Notes under the pieces: generated by a model
The model's database searches: none
Seen by the model: only the letters and a program-made list of their open reading frames with translations
Told to the model about the DNA's origin: nothing
Shown here: positions 33,001 to 41,421 of the stretch, one piece after another
How the letters are laid out: every line of letters begins with the position of its first letter
Numbering within the stretch: the first letter of the stretch is position 1
Translations under genes and position numbers: made by a program
NCBI RefSeq assembly: GCF_902459465.1
Contig: NC_047082.1
Location: 62,001-126,000, forward strand
Reading direction: 5' to 3'
Length of the DNA stretch: 64,000 nt
Source of the DNA: Asterias rubens
Lineage: Eukaryota; Echinodermata; Asteroidea; Forcipulatida; Asteriidae

Positions 33001-36000
33001 ATGGCGTGGTGTGGCCAAGCACCTAAGAGTAATGTACTCAAGCGCTAGGATTTCTTATCAGCAGAGTGTTGTGTGGCCGAGCGGTTAAGAGCAATGTACT
33101 CAAGCTCTGGTGTTTCTTATCAGCAGAGTGTTGTGTGGCCGAGCGGTTAAGAGCAACGTACTCAAGCTCTAGGGTTTGTTATCAGCAGAGTGTGGGTTTA
33201 AGTCTCAGTCGTGGCACTTGTATCTTTAAGCAAGATACTTTACTTTACCATGAGCAGTGAAGGTAAAAAGTGCTCAACACCTGACTGTTGACAGGTAAAA
33301 CACAAACAATATTCAAGTCTTGTTTTAAGAGTCAATGTTCTTACTCTGTGAAAGACCCTCCACTTGTCTTTTTGATAACACTGTCTTGGATCTCTGAAGT
33401 AATCTTGTAATGCCCAGAATTTCCTGTAGAGCTGATAGTCAATGGGGGAGGAGCTCGACGCCATCTCACCTTCTTCAAATTCCATCGCTTCATCTTTGTC
33501 TTCAGACTGGAGAGAAAAAACAACTTTGACTCACTTCATAAAGAGTATAATGAGAGAAATAGAGAAGCTAAACCATAATCATTTAGTTTTGTGTCATTTC
33601 TGTCATCAGTTTAGGGTAATAAGCACACCACTGATTCACTTCATTACTAATGCCATCACTGTCCTATGGCTTGTTTACAGCAGTGATTATTGTTGCCATT
33701 AATAAAATTACTAGTGTTTCTTCTTCTCTTGTATGCAACACTGGGTTGTGAGGAGCTGGTTTAGGTACCACCAGCTCTCCATGGGTTAAACCCAGCTTTG
33801 TATTCCTGGCAATATTTCAGGCAGTATTATTCTAACTTACTTTCAGGGGTCCGTTGATGGGTTCCGTGTTGAAGGATGTGACATTGTCAAGGTGGAATTG
33901 GCTAACAAGGTTCAAACCTGAAAAAAATACAAGTTGAGCCCAGGGCTCAAAAGAGTCAAGCTGCTTAGCAGAAAATACTGCTCAAAAAGTTTATTTGCTG
34001 AGCAAAAAAACAAGTTGGGCACCAGTCGCAACAATGTTAACAAGATTTGCAAGATTTGTCTGTGCTTAGCAATTTTGTGCGCTTCCTGGCTTTCAATTCT
34101 ATTAATAACCAATTCTTATATAGCGCATTTCACAATAACTGTATCAATGCTCTTTACATTAGTGCCCTGGTCGTTGGGCCAATAACATCCCTTTTAGTGT
34201 TTCTCAGCTCCCTCGGGAGTATACAACCTGGGCAACAGTTTATATCGCTCCAAAGGCTTTTTCATTCACAATATCAACCTCTACCCTCGCAGGTACCCAT
34301 TTATTCCCCTGGGTGAAGAGAAGCAATTATAGTAAAGTATCTTGCTCAAGGACACAAGTGTCACGACCGGGATTTGAACCCACACTCCGGTGAATTCGCA
34401 CCAGAACTTGAATTCGATGCTCTTATAACCACTCGGCCATGACACTCTAAATGAATTACTACCTTGACAACTGATTTATATCTAAAAGTTACACTTACCT
34501 GACTTTTCATCCAGAGGGAAAAACCTGGCCAGGAACAACTGGATACGACCACAGAACACAGTGTCTTGTGATTTAGACAACCGGCGCAAAAGATCTTGAA
34601 CAAATCAAAACAGTAAAGAAACCAGTAAGAATCTAACACATTGTAATTAGGCCTCTGGCCTCGAGCACTCACTTAAGTATGGTAGCCAGCGAAAGAGGCA
34701 TCAAGTCAACTCCAAGAGCAACTAGTCCCCTCAGATTCTTCTCTGACCTTGTGTAATGTCTTATGCAGTTTTGGGTGAACGAGTAAAAACATGATTCACT
34801 TGAAACTGAACTGCGTCAAACAACTGGAGGCAAAATAGTTGCATTTTGACAAGCTCTTAGCAAGCGTCCTACAAGTGCCACACAAAGTGTACACAAAGTA
34901 GCAAGGCTGTGCCAGTAACTCTTTCCTCCAGAGTAGGAAAGTATTTTGCGATGCTTATGTAACGCGTGTACAGCTCAAATCATGAGTACACTCATGACTG
35001 GAAAAGTCTTTCTCTTTGGTGTTTTTCAAACAAATTAGAGTCAAACGTTGACTTAGAGTCTAATGCAGTTAATTTCCATTGAAGTATACTTTACCCAAAA
35101 TGATAAATTGTTCCAATTAAGACATTGTCATAAAACAAACTAGAACTAATCCTCTCACCATTGCACATTCTCAATAGATAGTTCTTGCCAGATGTGTACA
35201 AAACATTCTGAAATAAAACATGCAAAAACAGATTAAGGGCCTGTATAAAATAGACAATAGAGTAGGACATCCTTGCTTATCAGCCAATCATGTGCGCCCT
35301 TGCTTAGAGGTCAAGAGGAGGTCGTTTATCAGCCAATCATGTGCGCCCTTGCTTAGAGGTCAAGAGGAGGTCGTTTATCAGCCAATCATGTGCGCCCTTG
35401 CTTAGAGGTCAAGAGAAGGTTGTTTATTAGCCAATCGTGTGCACCCTTGCTTAGAGGACAAGCGAAGGTTGTTTATTAGCCAATCATGTGCGCCCTTGCT
35501 TAGAGGTCAAGAGAAGGTTGTTTATTAGCCAATCGTGTACACTAATGCTGGGCGAATAGTGAAATTTTGATATTCAGATACCGTTGGCCAACTATCCGAA
35601 ATTAACCGGATATTCGAATAGTTTTTTTTGCCGCTAGAGGGCGCTGTTCACTTGTGAATGAGATCGTATGGGCGGATTGATATTAGTTTAGACTGTCACT
35701 CGGTTCATTCATAAAAATAACTGGATCTAATTCAAAGATTACGATTTGCTTTTTCTTTTGATCGTGATTGACTCTACATGAAGAAAAACTTTCGTACTCT
35801 TTGAACAAATTACGTCAGAAATTTCATTGTTTTAACTCTTCACGGAGGTGAGCATAGTTAAATACTTAATTTATGCTGTTTTATGCTGTCTTAATAGAAG
35901 TTTCATAAGGATTCAGACAAAACATTTATATCAGTTGTCGCCCGATATGTCGCCCGCGGATATTCGGATATTAAAAGAATATCCGGTTACTTGGTTGTAA

Positions 36001-39000
36001 TTACAGAACTATCCGGTTTATAAGAAGGTATTCGCGCCCTATGCGGATATCCGGTTAAGTAAAAAAAGGCATTCGCGGTTACGGATAGGAAAACCTATTC
36101 GCCATTAACCGGATATTCGAATAATTCGCCCAGGCCTAGTGTGCACCCTTGCTAAGAGGTCAAGAGAAGGTTGGTCATTAGCCAATCATGTGCGCCCTTG
36201 CTTAGAGGTCAAGAGAAGGTTGGTCATTAGCCAATCATGTGCGCCCTTGCTTAGAGGTCAAGAGAAGGTTGGTCATTAGCCAATCGTGTGCACTGACTTG
36301 GAGTATGCACATATAGGAGGGGACAATATTAACGAAACCAAACTTTTCTAAAACAGGAATTATAAGGCCCATGTCACATGAGGCAATTCACAGGCAACCA
36401 GTTCCAGGCAAATGCATTGTTCTAGGGGATTGTTAGGCATTGTTCTAAAAATGACTCATGTGCTCCCAAAGTGGTCCGGAAGTATCCACTGCAGTTAGTT
36501 GCCTTTAAGTTTTCTCATGTGATAAGGCCCTACATGAAATCAATGATATAATACTGAGTACTTACCGATTTCCAAGTGTTGACTCTGTCCTCCACAAACC
36601 TGAAGACTTTGTCACATGTATTGATGGTAACTGACTCAAACACGTCAGATAACAGAAGAAAAGGAGTCGCTGGGGAACATATCCCAAGATGCACTGCTTC
36701 AATGGACAGGTTAATGAGGGATATAAAATGAGCGCAGTCACTCTCTTTGATCTGTAGGTCAAAAGTCAAATGCAAATGATACCAAAGTTAGCATTTTTTA
36801 ACATAAAAGACAACGCAAGAACAATGCAGAACACTGAGCATAGAAGTCATTGTGTCTGCTGTGGGTGGCCTCTATGTCAGCTGTGGACATAGCATATCAA
36901 TAGTGTGTGACACGCCCGTATTGTAGGTTTATGGCAAAACAACCACGGCTCAATTTCATAGAACCGCTTTATAAAGCGCAAAAAGTTACTACAGCACAAC
37001 AAAATTATGCTTCCCAAAATAAGAAAACCACCCAAATTACAACTCTACATGTACAATTTATGACAGGTATGTTGCTCACTTTTTTTAACAGCTTTACATG
37101 GGGCAGCTCTATTAAATTGGAAAGCTGAAATTTGCCATACATTTCAACAAAACCAAACAAAAACTGTTAAAGTTGTATGTTGCCCAATAGAAACAAATGT
37201 AAATGTATTGTTTAACTCACCACTAAGTTCATCATAACATCACGGAATGCCTGATCCAATGCAACCTTTTTCTCTGCTTCACTAAATATCAAACAAAATC
37301 ATTCCAAAATCATTCAATTTCACACAACACAATCAATTCAGTATAAGTTTTGTAAATGAAGAAATATTCTTGCTAAACTGATACAAACAATGCTTACCCA
37401 GGCAATAAGGGGCATAGTCTAACCACCTGATGCCAGACGATGTTTGTACAAACTTTTCCAAATTGAATAACGGTGGACATTTGTATGTTTCAGAACAGTT
37501 TCAGTGTATTCTCGATACACACTAACAATCCCATAAACTCCATGCACTCACAGGCTTGGTTATTTTGTGTTAATAATACACTGGCTTACCTTCCATCAAC
37601 ATTGGTTGCTTGTGTCTTTAACTGATCAGTCTTATTGGTTTGACAAACCTCCTGAATACTAACCTGCAATAAGAGAAAAAAACGTCTGTGACCTCAAATC
37701 TTGTCAGATTAAAAAAGGTAAGGGAGGAGAATGAAAAGACAGGCCCAAAATTGAATAACAGTTAATTTTTATTTTTAAATACATGCATAAATTAATTACA
37801 TGCTACATAACATAGGCCTTGTGATATTTACAAATAACAAAGTCATGTTTTTTATAATGAAAACAACAACGGCAAATTTTTTGAACATTGACCTTGCGTA
37901 ACTTGAGTTTGCATGACCCGACCCCAACAAATGAGGTAAATTGAATGTCTCCAAGAAGAACCTATCCTGCTAAGCACAATCAGACAATCAATCTTCTCAT
38001 CGACATGGTCGGGATATCATTATATAATACTATTTATATCCCGGCCACAGACCTACCAAATCTCACGCATTAGGCGTGAGACTCACGCTAGGGGTCTGTC
38101 TCAAGCTCTCACGCGCCGCAACCATTTTCTCATGCATTGGGGCCAGACCAGATAAAAAATAGAAAATAACGACAATGCATTGCCATATTGCGCACGTGTG
38201 TACAAAAAAAACAAAGTTTGCACAATCTTCAGATTGCACGCAGTTTTTCATGTTCAGAATCACCAACTTGAGCTGCCTTACAAAAATAGCGTAAATTTGC
38301 AGATTGCGCAAGCTTTTGCTCTCCCAGCAGATTCAGCAGACAATTCGGCAGAGCACAAAACGCACAAGTTTGTCTCGATTAAGCAAATTCATTCATCGCG
38401 CTCCTCCATGCATGAGCATAGACTCTTCAACAACAGGCAGAAGTAGTGAGTGGAGGATTTAAGGCATAGTTTTAAGCCGAAAGTTGATCTTTTGCTTTGG
38501 GGGGAAATAATCTGACACGCGATTCCTTTCTCCTACTCCTAGAACTATTTCGGTTAAGTCCGGCTGTCGTCTCCAGTTACTTTCGTCCGGCTATCGTCTC
38601 CGTTACGGGAGACGATAGCCGGACGAAACCGAAATAGTTCTAGGTAGGAGTACCTTTCTCCGAGACTGGGAGAGAGACTAGAGCTAAAATAAAAAGGCCT
38701 TCCCTTTTCCAAAACGTTTTGTTTTTAGGGGGGGGGGGGTTAGGTTCGAAACATCTCAGTGAGACGTCTTGGCATTTCTGCGGCCATGTCGATGAGATTA
38801 GTTTGTTAGAGGAGATTGATTGTTATCTGGTCATGATTGTTAACTACCGTTTATGTAGTGAACACACTAAAAAAATACAACTTACAAAACACCTCCTTCC
38901 TAAAATCCTAGCCTCACTTGACTTGTGTCATGTGTGTGACCAAGGCTAGCTGAATCCCCCCTAGCTTTGGCCACACAAGTGGGGCTAGCGAACACCATGT

Positions 39001-39116
39001 GGCGCAAAGGATAATTTCAATAAGTTTTCTGAAATAAATATTGAGCTGAAACAAGTAAAAACACTCACAGAAAACGTCTGTCTTGCGTTGAGAAAGTCAA
39101 ATGTAGACGCAGCCAT
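26784..39116 (-). CDS. THOC1: THO complex subunit 1 (THOC1/HPR1) with C-terminal death domain
   Basis: A nuclear subunit of the THO/TREX complex, which couples transcription to mRNA export. Exons: 39116-39069, 37663-37590, 37281-37221, 36751-36566, 35207-35159, 34594-34499, 33917-33841, 33506-33345, 32972-32847, 32657-32557, 31762-31645, 30959-30889, 30558-30526, 29939-29805, 29349-29266, 28139-27983, 27619-27541, 27073-26784. All have GT-AG ends; phases join and total 648 aa plus stop (human 657). Conserved blocks include TFRRYVLLQFLILFQYL, LTRLWNICPDN, ALRLLARRSP, and PIDYQLYRKFW after an acidic EEGEM stretch. The basic ARKRS may be part of a nuclear localisation signal. The last exon encodes the death domain. 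Exon 1 is only 16 codons and its sequence is poorly conserved, so the very N-terminus is the least certain part. Confidence 0.96.
27125..27360 (+). mobile_element. SINE remnant, family A variant
   Basis: Contains GATCAGCAGAGTGTTGATTT and a B-box-like GATTTGAGTCCTGGTC, then a tail ending GCAAGCATCCTCCTTTACAG. A reversed relative of the tail lies at 62540-62800 (GCTTGCAAGCCTGAGGAAAC). In the intron before the THOC1 death-domain exon. Confidence 0.55.
28189..28690. mobile_element. Foldback element, second copy
   Basis: The palindrome 28189-28340 (GGGAATAAAAGGGTAGTGCA ... CACTACTCTTTTATTCCC) has the same layout as 13201-13371, with AAAGGCCCGAG at the centre. A second inverted pair, CATTCATAAATGCCC at 28340 and GGGTATTTATGAATG near 28660, appears to bound the distal part, which shares CACCCCCGTGACGCG with the other copies. 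It lies in a THOC1 intron. Confidence 0.75.
28835..29010 (-). mobile_element. tRNA-derived SINE, family A (partial)
   Basis: In minus-strand reading it has GGGTTTGAGTCTCGGCC as the B-box region and GACACTTGTGTTC as the adjoining tail, as in the longer copies at 34104-34446 and 60991-61327. THOC1 intron. Confidence 0.6.
29484..29702. mobile_element. Short TIR element with CCTTTTCACACT ends
   Basis: The left end is CCCTTTTCACACTGAATATC and the right end ATAGTGTGAAAAGGCC, so at least 12 bp are inverted. The interior is G+C-rich with GGGG and CCCC runs. The array at 60451-60880 is built from closely related text. Confidence 0.65.
30268..30445 (+). mobile_element. tRNA-derived SINE, family A (partial)
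   Basis: The A-box region is GAGGCCGAGCTTTTAAGACC and the B-box region GTGGGTTCAAGTCCAGC, followed by TTGACACTTG and a tail. It resembles a Leu/Ser-type tRNA head. THOC1 intron. Confidence 0.65.
31300..31400 (-). repeat. Repeat copy, inverted partner of 32366-32466
   Basis: Its reverse complement contains CTCAGGCTGTG, then TATGGGTTGATGTGGCTGGC and GTAGCCACATCCTTC, matching about 100 bp at 32366-32466 in the opposite orientation. Both lie in THOC1 introns flanking exons 10 and 11. Confidence 0.8.
32098..32300 (+). mobile_element. SINE, family C
   Basis: A tRNA-like start (GTGGCGAGGTGCATAAAGCT) and B-box GGTTCCAATCCCGGC are followed by a different body. It ends in GGCGCTATATAAAAACCC, the type of 3' tail seen in many animal SINEs. 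THOC1 intron. Confidence 0.6.
32366..32466 (+). repeat. Repeat copy, inverted partner of 31300-31400
   Basis: About 100 bp with TATGGGTTGATGTGGCTGGC and GTAGCCACGTCCTTC. See the partner entry. The open frame 32169-32462 across it and the SINE is not a gene. Confidence 0.8.
33007..33243 (+). mobile_element. SINE family A with a triplicated tRNA-like head
   Basis: The head (GTGGCCGAGCGGTTAAGAGC with CTCAAGCTCTGGTGTTTCTT) occurs three times at a 61-62 bp spacing (TGGCC at about 33012, 33074 and 33135). Only the last continues into the B box (GTGGGTTTAAGTCTCAGTC) and tail. The element starts about 35 bp upstream of THOC1 exon 9 in gene sense. Confidence 0.8.
34104..34446 (-). mobile_element. Full-length tRNA-derived SINE, family A
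   Basis: Read on the minus strand it begins AGTGTCATGGCCGAGTGGTT, has B box GGGTTCAAATCCCGGTCGTG, then a 200-bp body (CTTCACCCAGGGGAATAAAT, GAGGGAGCTGAG) and ends GCGCTATATAAGAATTGGTT with a TTA tail. A second full copy lies at 60991-61327. It contains the A and B boxes expected of an RNA polymerase III promoter. No protein. Confidence 0.85.
35262..36298. repeat. ~62-bp minisatellite, split by an inserted element
   Basis: Units contain GCCAATCATGTGCGCCCTTG and CTTAGAGGTCAAGAG. About five copies lie at 35262-35545 and about three more at 36134-36298; between them is the element at 35548-36133. Left copies have GGTCGTTTATCA or GGTTGTTTATTA and right copies have GGTTGGTCATTA. In the intron between THOC1 exons 4 and 5. 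Confidence 0.9.
35548..36133. mobile_element. hAT-like MITE inserted in the minisatellite
   Basis: The ends are exact 10-bp inverted repeats, CTGGGCGAAT and ATTCGCCCAG. Subterminal sequence is full of variants of CCGGATATTCGAATA in both orientations. The interior includes TTGCCGCTAGAGGGCGCTGT. Flanking 8-mers CACTAATG and GCCTAGTG are similar but not identical (5 of 8), consistent with a decayed hAT-type target duplication. No transposase. Confidence 0.8.
38063..38110. repeat. Short hairpin repeat
   Basis: CTCACGCATTAGGCGTGAG is a perfect 7-bp stem with a 5-nt loop, followed by CTCACGC and, at 38107, another CTCACGCG. It is likely part of a small dispersed element (about 38050-38450) in THOC1 intron 1. 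Open frames on both strands here are not supported as genes. Confidence 0.45.
38531..38650. repeat. 120-bp near-perfect hairpin in THOC1 intron 1
   Basis: The inner stem TTTCGTCCGGCTATCGTCTC (from 38581) pairs exactly with GAGACGATAGCCGGACGAAA (to 38628) around a loop of about 5 nt. An outer stem pairs CCTAGAACTATTTCGGTT (from 38538) with AACCGAAATAGTTCTAGG (to 38644). The left side also carries a second diverged inner unit (GTCCGGCTGTCGTCTCC). Confidence 0.85.
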
Positions 39117-39153
39117 CTTGGAAATTACAATAGAATGGTGCCGCGGAAAGTTT

Positions 39154-39512
39154 GTTCCGTCCCAACTGTAGTTGGGTGACCGGTCCCAACGAGTGCAGTT
39201 GGGACAGCCCAACTAAAATGGGCTAGAGAAATCTGTCACCAACTAACTAGCCTTGGCGGAAGACTTTCTTGTGTTGGTTTGTCACAATTTTCCCAACGTG
39301 GAGGGCGCTATCATCCAAGTTCGTTCCGGCTCTGACGGTTCATAGATGATAGCGCCCTCTTGTAGGGATAATTGTGACAAATCAACACGCGAAGATCTTC
39401 TACAAAGACTAGTTGGTCACAGATCTCTGGATCCCAGCTATGGTTAGGCAGTCCCAACTGAAACACTCAAGTCCCAATTGTAGTTGGGACGATTCTAAAG
39501 TTGGGACGGAAC
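39154..39512. mobile_element. Inverted-repeat element just upstream of THOC1
   Basis: Outer ends GTTCCGTCCCAACT (39154) and AGTTGGGACGGAAC (to 39512) are exact inverted repeats, with further TAGTTGGG and CCCAACTG copies inside. An inner arm pair, TTTGTCACAATTTTCCC with GAGGGCGCTATCATC, is mirrored by GATGATAGCGCCCTC and GGGATAATTGTGACAAA. It ends 37 bp before the THOC1 start codon, so it occupies the proximal promoter or 5' UTR. Confidence 0.85.
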
Positions 39513-41035
39513 CATTACAGCATAGACTGCTATACATAGTATAGCTTTGTTTTGGCCAATTGTTGAGTAATTGCATGTCGTCTGCTAGCGCTATTTAGGC
39601 TTTTAATTTGTGTATTGGTGTATCTTTTATCCCTTTTATTTCGTTCACACTAATATTAAATCAAAGAGTGAACACAACAAAACTTATCAAGCTTGTTCAA
39701 GTTTGGATCGTCTTCTATTATTAAAATGTGTACCGGTATTTTATCACCAAAATAATAACTATAGACCCATGATAGGTCTGCCCCCAAAATAGCCAAGCAC
39801 AACAAAATGATGCAAACCAGAGTATGGTTAGCAACTACACTGCCATGTCACATACACAGTTTGTGTTCTGAAAGACTCTTCTAAGCATTGGATAAAATGT
39901 AGATTGAAGTTGAACCTAACTTATATCTAAGATATCAACAGAACCTAGAAACAAAATAAAACCATATTATAGAAAGTGTGCATTAAAATACATTTTATTT
40001 ACCATCTCATAGAAAACATAGAATGCATTGTAATATATAAAAAGTTAAAAGCGTGTTCTTTCCAATCAATACATGAAAGAAAGTACTGTGAGTCTTAAGA
40101 TTAAAGGAGACTTAAAATGATCGTTTAATTCATTTTAATTTATAAATCAGGGCTTTAAGACTGATTTCCTATTGCAACGAAAAAAAAGTTTACTAATTGA
40201 TATAATATAAAAGTAAACAAATGTTATTTCAGTAGCATGTCCTAAAAAACACAACAACCGTAATTATAAAACTACATGAATGCGCACCACCTGAACCAAA
40301 CAACTACATGTACTATATATCAATGCTACATTCAGAAAACAAGTTTTAAAACATCTATCAGCTTAAACCTGTGAGAATTATATGATAACATTATAAACAA
40401 ATTTGGTTCAAATTGTCAATTTCTAAAAAATCTTAAGCTAGTTATGGTTCAATTAAAATCCAAATACATGTATAATCTTTCAAATAAAATGTGTCATAAT
40501 GACTTTCTTTGTTTGAATATAATGTCATATATTAACATCTAATTACTATTTGGTGGTTTTGCAAGGTATTCAAAGAATTGTTTTACAATTTGTGTTTTAT
40601 TAGCTTACAGGCAACTATGACGCAGTGTGTAGCATTCCTTGCAGGAATGTTACCATGCATAACCATTATTACTAAGTTCTACTCTAAAAAATAATATCTT
40701 CTCACTTTTGGTTTAGCTTGAAATTATTCATATAACAAATTTTATGCATAGAAGCGCTTTCAATTATCATAACATTTTCTTCATAATAATCACCTTTATT
40801 TTTCTAACATATAGCTACTTTGCGTTCGGATTAAAAATATCAAATAATATTTATGCCAAATCAATTTCGTTTGTGGAAAAGCTGATGGCATTTGCCAACA
40901 TCTTTGCATAACTTTTTCAGAAATGTTCACTTTGATTTGCTTAGAATTTTAGAATATAGTTGTAGACTGTTTTATATTTACTTCCACCTTGCATAATTTA
41001 AGGTCACTTGACCATGATTTGATGGAGAGGGTGAT
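39513..41035. other. AT-rich spacer between THOC1 and the ABCA gene
   Basis: Very AT-rich sequence with no coding exon, tandem repeat or recognised element. It separates the THOC1 5' side from the ABCA 3' end; both genes are on the minus strand. Confidence 0.45.
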
Positions 41036-41041
41036 TTTATT
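41036..41041 (-). terminator. Likely polyadenylation signal of the ABCA gene
   Basis: TTTATT on the plus strand is AATAAA in gene sense, about 280 nt after the stop codon and just after the last copy of the 123-bp repeat. Confidence 0.5.
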
Positions 41042-41050
41042 CACCCTGCA

Positions 41051-41421
41051 TTGAGTTACTTTGCTATGTTTCTTAGACATCTTCAATTGCTATGTCTGCT
41101 TCGTCGGTTGTGTAAGCTTGGTTGATGAAGTCTTGGTTCTGCTCTTCATTGCTGTCTGAGCCATCAGTCTGTATTGAGTTACTTTGCTATGTTTCTTAGA
41201 CATCTTCAATTGCTATGTCTGCTTCGTCAGTTGTGTAAGCTTGGTTGATGAAGTCTCGGTTCTTCTCTTCATTGCTGTCTGAGCCATCAGTCTGTATTGA
41301 GTTACTTTGCTATGTTTCTTAGACAACATCAGTTGCTATGTCTGCTTCGTCGGTTGTGTAAGCTTGGTTGATGAAGTCTTGGTTCTGCTCTTCACAGCTG
41401 TCCGACCCATCAGTCTGCCTC
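41051..41421. repeat. 123-bp triplication of the last ABCA exon with its stop codon
   Basis: Three units start at 41051, 41174 and 41297, exactly 123 bp (41 codons) apart. The one nearest 41441 is the coding copy and ends ATDVV then TAA at 41319. The other two, in the 3' UTR, still encode a similar tail ([14 protein letters not shown] then IEDV) with their own TAA. Differences are few, such as SCEEQNQ against SNEEKNR. Confidence 0.93.

Noticed and set aside
33063-33240. tRNA-Leu or tRNA-Ser gene-like sequence
   Set aside because: A and B boxes are present but no cloverleaf closes; the same head occurs in many places with a common non-tRNA tail, so it is SINE sequence.
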